64,000 nucleotides of DNA from an uncultured Bacteroidota bacterium (lineage in GTDB: Bacteria > Bacteroidota > Bacteroidia > Chitinophagales > Chitinophagaceae): assembly GCA_937928385.1 (NCBI GenBank), contig CALEZD010000108.1:1-64000 (forward strand), given 5' to 3'. Under the pieces are notes generated by a model that did no database searches, had not been told where the DNA came from, and worked only from the letters and a program-made list of their open reading frames with translations. Of the stretch, positions 43,825-51,956 are shown one piece after another. The first letter of the stretch is position 1, and the number at the start of each line of letters is the position of its first letter. A program made the translations under genes and the position numbers.

Positions 43825-44760
43825 TTATTTTTTAATCTCAGCGCCGGAGTCAGTACTTGCTGAACTTCTATGATAATCTTCGATATCGGGTGAGTAGTTT
43901 TCAAACTGTAGTTTCAGCATTATTTCCAGCAATATCCCAAAGCCTATAAATATCAGGCCAGACAACACACATAACGCCGTACCGGCAGTAACGCCCAACC
44001 CTTTTGCTACAAAGCCGGCACCCCATACTATACCAAATGACAAAATAGCCAAACCTATAGCACCAAAAAAACGTAAGGGTATAAAGTGTATAATGATATA
44101 CATGATTTCATATAATGTTTCTATGGCAGTTTTATAACTTATTGTTGATGTACCGTGCTCTCTTGGCTTAATACTAATCGGTTCTTCAATAATCTTGAAC
44201 CTGAACTGATGAAAAAGTAGAACTATCACATCGGAGAAGGGCATGCCGTTTGGCGCGAATTTCACCATGTATTTCACAACATTGGTCTTGTACATTTTCA
44301 TACCGCTGTTCAGGTCATTTATCTTGATATTGATAAACGCCTTTGAAAAACGTACTATAATAGACTTTGCAAAATTTCGCAAAGCGGTGGATCCTTTACT
44401 ATTCCTGTTGCCTACACATATATCTGCATTCTCTCTGATGAGAATTTCCAGCATTTTATCAATGTCCTCCAACGTATGCTGGCCGTCTGCATCTATTGTT
44501 ACAACATATTCAGTTTCGCATCTGCGGATGCCTGTCTTTATTGCTGCTCCGTATCCCCTGTTTCTTGAATGAGTATATACTGTGAAGTATTCATTGTTGA
44601 ATTTCTTCAGTTCAGCCAACGAATTATCCTTGCTGCCATCATTTACAACTATACACCTGAAATTTCGTTGCAGGCAATATGCTATTACTTCAGGCAATAC
44701 TTTTGGTATATTTTCCTGCTCATTGTAACATGGCATTACAATTGTAAGTAACGGGGTCAT
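43825..44760 (-). CDS. Membrane glycosyltransferase of the DPM1-like GT2 type
   Basis: 311 residues. The GT-A part has TIVMPCYNEQENIPKVLPEV, IVVNDGSKDNSLAEL and VTIDADGQHTLEDI (DxD). Two C-terminal transmembrane helices lie at about residues 230-255 and 260-285. The pattern is that of polyprenyl-phosphate sugar synthases. It likely makes an undecaprenyl-phosphate-linked sugar for the GT87/ArnT-like enzyme encoded next, a plausible donor/transferase pair. Confidence 0.86.
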   Translation of the reverse strand: MTPLLTIVMPCYNEQENIPKVLPEVIAYCLQRNFRCIVVNDGSKDNSLAELKKFNNEYFTVYTHSRNRGYGAAIKTGIRRCETEYVVTIDADGQHTLEDIDKMLEILIRENADICVGNRNSKGSTALRNFAKSIIVRFSKAFINIKINDLNSGMKMYKTNVVKYMVKFAPNGMPFSDVIVLLFHQFRFKIIEEPISIKPREHGTSTISYKTAIETLYEIMYIIIHFIPLRFFGAIGLAILSFGIVWGAGFVAKGLGVTAGTALCVLSGLIFIGFGILLEIMLKLQFENYSPDIEDYHRSSASTDSGAEIKK

Positions 44761-44764
44761 GAAT

Positions 44765-46402
44765 TTATTTTGTGGCTGTTATTGAATAAAAGTGTTCCAC
44801 CGGTGTATTGGTCACATTAAATTCGGGTGTTGTAAATATTGTTTTCAGCAAACTATCGCTGCCCATGTAAAAAACGGTGTCGAAACTATTTACGCCCAAA
44901 GAGACATTCCATATTTTATCAATATTGTTGTCCAGCATCTTAGAATGTGGATCGGCAATCAACTTCCTGGCATATTCATTTGCTCCAAAATCATGATATA
45001 CTTTATACCCGTACAACTGCATCAGCGAACCATAAGCTGTATTATCCAATTCCCGTGACCAGCCATTCACAATCACGAGGTTATTATCAGGAGTATGTTT
45101 TTTTAGTTCTTCAATCCTTTCCGTCAATAATTTATATCTGTGTTTGTAGGTTCCTATCGTGTTGCCGCTGACAATTGTGTAAGAAGAATACAAGATTCCG
45201 ACCAGCATAAGCGGCAGAATGGCTATGTGAATAAAACCTTTTTCGATTTTACCCATAGCCTGGTATTCGCGAAGCAATAACAGAAGAAACATAAAATAAG
45301 AAGGAGAGAAATACCTGAATTCCTGCACATAGGTCCAGTGCCATGTACCATCTGCATTCGTGTCCAGTTTGTATTTTACACTAAGCAAAGCGAGGAACAG
45401 GACATTCACTATAACAGTGCTTAATGTAAGGATAGCCAGGTAATTATTCTCGTCTGACTTAATGCGCCTTAAAGTCACCCTGAATATCAATACTATTACC
45501 AGTAATGAGAAGAGTGCTTTCAAAGTACTGTAACTAATCAGCAGTGTTCCACCCAACCGATTGACGATGAACCCGTCGTGAAGAATACTGTTGAAGAAAA
45601 ACGGATTGAAATAACGAAGGTTCTCGAAAAACAAAGCACTACTTTCTTTGCCGTGCCTATCGCCACTCATATAACTAGCCTGGCCGTTTAATGTAAGCTG
45701 ATAGTAGCTGTACAAACCGATAAACGCAAGAAAAACCACCCCGGTAGCTACTGACAAAAGTGCGTATTTTCTGTCCTTTTTCACAATTGCCAAAGCCATG
45801 AGACAAGCCGGATAAACAAACATCAGTGGATAAAACCCATACCTGAAGAAGCCCGGCAGCATTGCGGTAATTAAAAAAACTACCAACAACATGTTATTAC
45901 TCCTACCAGTTTCCAACCAACGAAGAAAAACAACAGATGAGAGTATAAAAAACGACAATGAAAGAAAATCTGTACTGAACAACATATAAAATGGTGCGGA
46001 CGACAATCCCCAAAATACCAAAAGCAAATTGACCATCCAGGATTTAAAACGACTACCCCACCATAAAAAAAACAGCAACAAAGCACTGTAGAAAACAACT
46101 ACTGACAATACATCCAGCAGTATAGCTGCTGTAAAATAATCACCTGTTATTTTTTGAGCTAACGATATTGTCAAAGAGTATCCCGGAGGCCAACCGGAAA
46201 GCGGCCCATAGATAGTTTCTACCGGGTTGTCTGCATTTTGTACGGAAATACTGTAACCCTGCCCTTCATCCATGTTCTTCGCTGCCAGCATCTGGTAGCA
46301 TTTGTCAGAACCTAAATCCATGTACCTTACTGTAAGCCATACCCGGCTACATAAGGAAACTAGAAAAAGTAAAAGGAACAGAATTATGCGGTAGCGTGGC
46401 AT
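44765..46402 (-). CDS. Polytopic GT-C-type glycosyltransferase (ArnT/GT39-like)
   Basis: 545 residues with about 10-12 transmembrane helices. An early acidic motif sits in the first loop, MDLGSDKCYQMLAAKNMDEG. This is the layout of GT-C enzymes that use polyprenyl-phosphate sugars outside the membrane. The neighbouring DPM1-like gene would supply its donor. It could add a side-branch sugar to the polymer after export. Confidence 0.75.
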   Translation of the reverse strand: MPRYRIILFLLLFLVSLCSRVWLTVRYMDLGSDKCYQMLAAKNMDEGQGYSISVQNADNPVETIYGPLSGWPPGYSLTISLAQKITGDYFTAAILLDVLSVVVFYSALLLFFLWWGSRFKSWMVNLLLVFWGLSSAPFYMLFSTDFLSLSFFILSSVVFLRWLETGRSNNMLLVVFLITAMLPGFFRYGFYPLMFVYPACLMALAIVKKDRKYALLSVATGVVFLAFIGLYSYYQLTLNGQASYMSGDRHGKESSALFFENLRYFNPFFFNSILHDGFIVNRLGGTLLISYSTLKALFSLLVIVLIFRVTLRRIKSDENNYLAILTLSTVIVNVLFLALLSVKYKLDTNADGTWHWTYVQEFRYFSPSYFMFLLLLLREYQAMGKIEKGFIHIAILPLMLVGILYSSYTIVSGNTIGTYKHRYKLLTERIEELKKHTPDNNLVIVNGWSRELDNTAYGSLMQLYGYKVYHDFGANEYARKLIADPHSKMLDNNIDKIWNVSLGVNSFDTVFYMGSDSLLKTIFTTPEFNVTNTPVEHFYSITATK

Positions 46403-46412
46403 AGCCGATGCT

Positions 46413-47702
46413 TTAGTTAAGTTTTTTTACATCCCAATTCAGCACTGGGTGTATCTGGCCCGGGGGTTTAATAGCTAACAATACTCCCATCTCATTATAA
46501 ATCAACTCTTCAACATTAAATGACACTATTTCTGCCTGCACTATAGACTTTACACTTGGTATCTCTACATTAACGCTAACATAATACCTCGACAAGTTCA
46601 ATAACTTAGATGGTATCTTGAGCGTGGATGAATACGTTCCCTTTTCTCTTACCCTGCTGGTGTTATAATAATTAAAATCACTTGTACTGAAAATGTGCTC
46701 ACCGTCAAATCCCATCAGGCTAACTGTTATGCGCAAATCTTTAACTGTGTCTAATACTTCATAATCAATTTCTACAAGTATATCGTCATCTGTGGTTAAA
46801 GTTTTATCCAAATCGCCGGTCTTATCTAATACCTTTATTGAGTTCAATCTTACTGTATTGTCTCCGGGGCGTTCATCAGACACCCATTTTACGCATCTGT
46901 CAATATCTGAATCAGATGATAAATATCGTTCAATGGCAGAAGGGGTATCTACCAAAGTATCTACCGTACCGTGTTTCATCACCAGGGTTTTGTGGCATAG
47001 ATTCTTTATAGCCCCCATATTGTGACTTACAAATAATACAGTCCTGCCGTCGTTCTGGCTTACGTCTTTCATCCGGCCAAGGCATTTCTTCTGAAACTCT
47101 GCGTCACCAACTGCCAACACCTCGTCAACTATTAATATTTCAGGTTCCAGAAAGGCTGCAACAGCAAAAGCCAACCTCACATACATACCTGAGCTATATC
47201 TTTTTACGGGTGTGTCAACATAACGCGCTACACCGGAGAAATCTACTATTTCGTCAAATTTGCTGCGTATCTCAGGCTTGGTCATTCCTAATATCGCACC
47301 GTTCAGAAATATGTTTTCCCGTCCTGTAAGTTCAGGATGGAACCCCGTGCCCACTTCCAGCAAACTTGCAATACGACCTTTAGCTTTTATAAGTCCTGTA
47401 GTAGGCGCAGTAACCCTGGATAATAACTTCAGCAGTGTCGATTTTCCTGCTCCATTTTTCCCGATAATACCTAACACTTGACCTTGCTCTACTTCAAATG
47501 AAACATCCTTCAACGCCCAAACATAGTCGCCACCACCAGTGGTATCTCTTTTATTCTCTTCACCCAACTTCAGATATGGGTCTTCTTTGCCTCTTATCCT
47601 ATGTACCCATCGGTTCAGGTCGTGCGAAATAGTACCTGTACCAACTTCACCAAGCCGATACATTTTCGAAACATTCTCTACACTTATAGCTATATCAGAC
47701 AT
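46413..47702 (-). CDS. Wzt-like ABC transporter ATPase with carbohydrate-binding domain
   Basis: 429 residues. N-terminal ABC domain: Walker A in GIIGKNGAGKSTLLKL, signature VKRYSSGMYVRLAFA, Walker B ILIVDEVLAVGDAE. The C-terminal about 160 residues (about 265-425) form a beta-sandwich of the Wzt_C type that recognises the finished end of a glycan. It pairs with the permease just upstream to export polysaccharide across the inner membrane. ATG 47702; a TTG lies 6 nt upstream. Confidence 0.9.
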   Translation of the reverse strand: MSDIAISVENVSKMYRLGEVGTGTISHDLNRWVHRIRGKEDPYLKLGEENKRDTTGGGDYVWALKDVSFEVEQGQVLGIIGKNGAGKSTLLKLLSRVTAPTTGLIKAKGRIASLLEVGTGFHPELTGRENIFLNGAILGMTKPEIRSKFDEIVDFSGVARYVDTPVKRYSSGMYVRLAFAVAAFLEPEILIVDEVLAVGDAEFQKKCLGRMKDVSQNDGRTVLFVSHNMGAIKNLCHKTLVMKHGTVDTLVDTPSAIERYLSSDSDIDRCVKWVSDERPGDNTVRLNSIKVLDKTGDLDKTLTTDDDILVEIDYEVLDTVKDLRITVSLMGFDGEHIFSTSDFNYYNTSRVREKGTYSSTLKIPSKLLNLSRYYVSVNVEIPSVKSIVQAEIVSFNVEELIYNEMGVLLAIKPPGQIHPVLNWDVKKLN

Positions 47703-47715
47703 GTTCAATCCTTTG

Positions 47716-48570
47716 TTAAACCGTATCCATGAACGTCTTTTCCACCCTATTGAATATTAATATGCCGGAAATGAGTAACACAAAAGTCACGATGGTACAA
47801 TAAATAAAATAGCTTTCATAAAATGCTCCACTACCTAAAAAGCCAAAACGGAAGGTTTCGAGTATCGCAGTGAAGGGGTGATAACCAACAATATCCCTGG
47901 TAATACCGCTTGTGGCAGATAAGGGATATGCCACAGTGGTGGTAAATTGTAACAACTGGATACCGAAAGTGAGCAAATATTTCAGATCGCGGTATTTAGA
48001 TGTAAGCGATGAGATAATTATGCCTAAACCTAAACCCTGCAAACCCATCAGTACAACCAAGACAGGCAACATTGCTATTGCCCATGTAATATGCATCTCA
48101 ACGTCAGTAAAAAAGTAATAATAAGTCCATACTATTAAGAACAGCATTAACTGTATGCCCAACCTTATCATACTGGATAGTACAATAGAAAGCGGAATAA
48201 CTATACGTGGGAAATATACCTTACCAAAGATATTGGCGTTGGTAATAAAAGTATCTGATGTCTTCAGTAAAACTTCAGAAAAATACATCCAACAGGTGAT
48301 GCCAGCCATCTGGAATAATATCGGCGGAGCCCCATCAGTTGAGATGTTAGCTACACGGTTAAACAACAGTACATATACAGCAGTTGTGAGAATGGGTTGG
48401 ATAGCAAACCAAAGCGGGCCAAGTATTGTTTGCTTATAAAAAGCTACAAAGTCCCTTTTCACTAAAAGCATAATAAGATCACGATACCGCCATATCTCTT
48501 TAAAATTTATATCCAGCAGGCTTTGCTTAGGCTGAATTATTATACTCCAATTTCCGGTATGCTTATTCAT
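47716..48570 (-). CDS. Wzm-like ABC-2 polysaccharide permease
   Basis: 284 residues, six transmembrane helices, ABC-2 permease family. The N-terminal cytoplasmic segment DLIMLLVKRDFVAFYKQTILGPLWFAIQPIL is typical of Wzm/TagG-type transporters. It forms the membrane channel with the downstream Wzt-like ATPase, 13 nt away. It may carry an O-antigen or capsule on undecaprenyl diphosphate. Confidence 0.9.
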   Translation of the reverse strand: MNKHTGNWSIIIQPKQSLLDINFKEIWRYRDLIMLLVKRDFVAFYKQTILGPLWFAIQPILTTAVYVLLFNRVANISTDGAPPILFQMAGITCWMYFSEVLLKTSDTFITNANIFGKVYFPRIVIPLSIVLSSMIRLGIQLMLFLIVWTYYYFFTDVEMHITWAIAMLPVLVVLMGLQGLGLGIIISSLTSKYRDLKYLLTFGIQLLQFTTTVAYPLSATSGITRDIVGYHPFTAILETFRFGFLGSGAFYESYFIYCTIVTFVLLISGILIFNRVEKTFMDTV

Positions 48571-48587
48571 ATACTTTGTACCCTGCT

Positions 48588-49517
48588 TTAGGTTAAGGTT
48601 ATAAATTTTTCGTTGTACACACTGTTAATACCATCACGCAGGCTAATCTCAGATTTCCAACCAAGATTATTAATTTTTGTACTATCCATTAATTTTCGAG
48701 GGGTACCATCAGGTTTAGATGAATCCCACTTCAATTCTCCCGTAAAACCTGTTACGTCCATTATCATCTCTGCAAGGTGCTTTATACTTACTTCGGAGCC
48801 TGAGCCCACATTTATATGCCCGGGTTCGTTGTAATGCTCCATTAAAAACAAGCAAGCCTCCGCCAAATCATCAACATGCAGAAATTCTCTCAACGGAGAA
48901 CCTGTACCCCATACTTCAACTACAGGTGTATTATTCAGCTTTGCTTCATGAAATTTCCTCAGCAAAGCAGGTAATACATGCGAAGTATTTAAATCATAGT
49001 TATCATTCGGCCCATACAAATTCGTGGGCATAGCAGAAATATAATTACTGCCGTACTGAGCCCTGTATGCATCACACATTTTGATACCCGCAATTTTTGC
49101 TATTGCATAAGGTTCGTTAGTAGGTTCAAGCAGCCCGGTAAGGAGGGCGTCTTCTTTCATGGGTTGCGGTGCAAGCTTAGGATATATGCAAGAAGAGCCA
49201 AGAAACAACAGTTTATTTACACCATGCCTGTACGATGCATCAATAACATTGTTTTGTATCATGAGGTTATCATACAGAAACTCAGCTTTGTAAGTATTAT
49301 TGGCCAATATACCCCCAACCTTCGCCGCTGCCAGGAATACATACTCCGGTTGCTCTTGCTTAAAAAAATCATTTACGGCATCCTGGTTGCGCAAATCAAG
49401 CTCAGAAGATGTCCTGTAAACAAGATTAGAAAAACCGGACTTTTCTAATTTACGCTTTATGGCACTGCCAACCATTCCTCTATGGCCTGCTATGAATATT
49501 TTACTACCAATCTCCAT
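48588..49517 (-). CDS. fcl: GDP-L-fucose synthase
   Basis: 309 residues of the SDR family. NADP motif GHRGMVGSAIKRKL, catalytic Y-A-I-A-K (NEPYAIAKIAGIKMC), plus the GDP-fucose synthase-specific VGGILANNTYKAEFLYDNLMIQ. It converts GDP-4-keto-6-deoxy-mannose to GDP-L-fucose. With gmd upstream it supplies fucose for the glycan. Confidence 0.93.
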   Translation of the reverse strand: MEIGSKIFIAGHRGMVGSAIKRKLEKSGFSNLVYRTSSELDLRNQDAVNDFFKQEQPEYVFLAAAKVGGILANNTYKAEFLYDNLMIQNNVIDASYRHGVNKLLFLGSSCIYPKLAPQPMKEDALLTGLLEPTNEPYAIAKIAGIKMCDAYRAQYGSNYISAMPTNLYGPNDNYDLNTSHVLPALLRKFHEAKLNNTPVVEVWGTGSPLREFLHVDDLAEACLFLMEHYNEPGHINVGSGSEVSIKHLAEMIMDVTGFTGELKWDSSKPDGTPRKLMDSTKINNLGWKSEISLRDGINSVYNEKFITLT

Positions 49518-49525
49518 ATTACCTA

Positions 49526-50638
49526 TCAGTCATGCTGTTGAATAAACACATACCCGGCATCCTTCAGCAACTTTTCTTTGGTGAATGCTTCAATATCTGC
49601 CGCAACCATTTCCTTCACCAATTGTGCTAATGTACACTTGGGTTCCCAGCCTAATTTTTCTTTAGCTTTTGTAGCATCACCAATCAACAAGTCAACCTCT
49701 GTAGGGCGGAAATATTTCGGATCCACACATACCACTTCCTGGCCAACAGACAAATTGCCTGTTTCTGTACATTTTGTAATTACACCTGTCTCATTCACCC
49801 CCTCACCTTTAAACTCAATTTCTGCACCTATTTCTGCAAATGCCATCTTTATAAAATCCCGTACAGTAGTAGTAGTGCCGGTAGCAATTACAAAATCTTC
49901 AGGTTGCTCCTGCTGTAACATCAACCACATTGCCTCTACATAGTCCTTTGCATGTCCCCAATCCCTTTTCGCATCCAGGTTGCCAACATAGAATTTATCC
50001 TGTAAACCAAGTGATATCTGCGCAACAGCACGCGTAATTTTTCTTGTAACAAAAGTTTCGCCTCTTAACGGGCTTTCGTGGTTAAATAAAATCCCGTTAC
50101 AGGCATACATATTATATGCCTCTCTATAATTTACTGTTATCCAATAGCCATACAATTTGGCCACACCGTAAGGTGAACGGGGATAAAACGGTGTATCCTC
50201 CGTTTGTGGGATTTCCTGAACTTTTCCATACAACTCTGATGTTGAAGCCTGGTATATCCTAACCTTGTCGGTCATATTTAATAACCTGACAGCTTCTAAT
50301 ATTCTTAATGTTCCAACTGCATCAGTATTTGCCGTGTACTCCGGAGTTTCAAAACTCACTTTTACGTGGCTCATAGCACCCAGATTGTATATTTCATCAG
50401 GTTGTGTCTCCTGTATTATCCTTATAATATTGGTGCTGTCTGTAAGGTCTCCGTAATGCAGTATAAAATGCCTGTCTCTTACATGCGGATCCTGATATAA
50501 ATGATCTATCCTGTCTGTATTAAACAAGGAACTCCTTCTCTTGATACCGTGAACGACATATCCCTTTTTCAATAAGAATTCGGCAAGATAAGCACCATCC
50601 TGTCCTGTAATTCCTGTAATCAAAGCTATTTTCCCCAT
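49526..50638 (-). CDS. gmd: GDP-mannose 4,6-dehydratase
   Basis: 370 residues. NADP motif GITGQDGAYLAEFLL, catalytic YGVAKLYGYW, and RRSSLFNTDRIDHLY and FYVGNLDAKRDWGHAKDY, which are characteristic of Gmd. It makes GDP-4-keto-6-deoxy-D-mannose, the substrate of the fcl gene 8 nt downstream. GDP-mannose synthesis genes are not present. Confidence 0.95.
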   Translation of the reverse strand: MGKIALITGITGQDGAYLAEFLLKKGYVVHGIKRRSSLFNTDRIDHLYQDPHVRDRHFILHYGDLTDSTNIIRIIQETQPDEIYNLGAMSHVKVSFETPEYTANTDAVGTLRILEAVRLLNMTDKVRIYQASTSELYGKVQEIPQTEDTPFYPRSPYGVAKLYGYWITVNYREAYNMYACNGILFNHESPLRGETFVTRKITRAVAQISLGLQDKFYVGNLDAKRDWGHAKDYVEAMWLMLQQEQPEDFVIATGTTTTVRDFIKMAFAEIGAEIEFKGEGVNETGVITKCTETGNLSVGQEVVCVDPKYFRPTEVDLLIGDATKAKEKLGWEPKCTLAQLVKEMVAADIEAFTKEKLLKDAGYVFIQQHD

Positions 50639-50668
50639 AAAACACTATTAATATTCATAAAACTAAAG

Positions 50669-51787
50669 CTAGCAGGAGGCAATGAAATTCTCCAGGCGTT
50701 GCCTGTACTTTTCAAACGAAAAATTATCCAATGTCTTACGCCTGATATTTATCCGTTTTTGTTCATCAGTCCTGTAACTATTTTCCAGGTGCGTTATTAT
50801 TGCTTCTTTTATTTCAGCCGTACTATCCGGGTTCACTAATGTTCCCAGTTCACCATTCAATAAAGCATCTACACTACCATCAGCATTGCCGGCCACAACA
50901 GGCAATCCGCATACTAATGCTTCTATAAATACAATTCCGAAACCCTCCTTCTTGCTGGGCATAATATATAGGTCAGCCATCCTGTAATGGTCAACCAGTT
51001 CATTTTCATCAACAAATCCTGCAAGCACTACATTATTTTCCACTTTATGCTGCTTTACAAGTTTGTCAATACGTTGTTTTTCGGCATCATCATACTTCCC
51101 TGCTATCACATACTTGATATGATGATATTTTTTTACCAATAGCCCAATTGCTTCAATTACCTTATCATATCCTTTAAACAGTTCTGTAGAAGATAATCTT
51201 GTGAGTGTATATATTACAAAATCTTCTTTAGAAATTCCATAACGTTCATCTAACGAATCTATTGGTGCAACTGCATCTGGTATAGGGAAAAAGGGGTCTA
51301 TTGTATTGGGAAAGACATGCACACGATTAGGGTCAACCTGGTGTAATTCCGAAAGTTTCGACTTTGTAAAATTACTAACCGAAAATATATGGTCTGCAAT
51401 TTTTAATATTGCAGCCCTGGCTCCGGTTAAGGGGCGCCAAACATCAATGCCATGTGTAATCAGCACAACCTTTTTAGATGGGAAGATTTTTTTTATTATT
51501 ACACCTACAATAGCCATGTTAATGTGGCCTAAAAAAATAATATCAAACTTTCTTGCAGTTACAACGCTTTGGGTTACAAATGCAAATTTGTTAGTTTTTA
51601 GCCCCAGGTATTTATTTGCAGGATAGTATTGTTCGTTTACGTTATTGTCATAAGCAGAAAGTGAATAACTATCCGTCACCTCACTTTCATCAAGCTCTGT
51701 AAGTGCTTTCAAAAAACACCTGTTAAACCGTTCGATTCCTCCTGTTTTCGAGAACGTGGTAAGGTTAAGAAAAAGTATTCGTTTCAT
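50669..51787 (-). CDS. Family 4 glycosyltransferase
   Basis: 372 residues, GT-B fold. N-terminal MKRILFLNLTTFSKTGGIERF with the GG acceptor loop. The donor half has RLSSTELFKGYDKVIEAI and PSKKEGFGIVFIEALVCGLPVVAGN (E-x7-E). ATG 51787. It lies 169 bp from the Wzc-like gene with no promoter I can recognise, so it is probably transcribed with it. Confidence 0.88.
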   Translation of the reverse strand: MKRILFLNLTTFSKTGGIERFNRCFLKALTELDESEVTDSYSLSAYDNNVNEQYYPANKYLGLKTNKFAFVTQSVVTARKFDIIFLGHINMAIVGVIIKKIFPSKKVVLITHGIDVWRPLTGARAAILKIADHIFSVSNFTKSKLSELHQVDPNRVHVFPNTIDPFFPIPDAVAPIDSLDERYGISKEDFVIYTLTRLSSTELFKGYDKVIEAIGLLVKKYHHIKYVIAGKYDDAEKQRIDKLVKQHKVENNVVLAGFVDENELVDHYRMADLYIMPSKKEGFGIVFIEALVCGLPVVAGNADGSVDALLNGELGTLVNPDSTAEIKEAIITHLENSYRTDEQKRINIRRKTLDNFSFEKYRQRLENFIASC

Positions 51788-51956
51788 CAACCTGCTTTTG
51801 TTATCATTCTCCGGTTTAATTATACGGCTTCGCCATTGTCAGTCACATTCAATATGTGCAACGACTTACTTTTGTTGATTAAAGCATAATGCCAACATAC
51901 ATATCATCTGAAAAATTGCATAAGGCATGTATGCTTTTATGACTAAAAGAGCAGTA

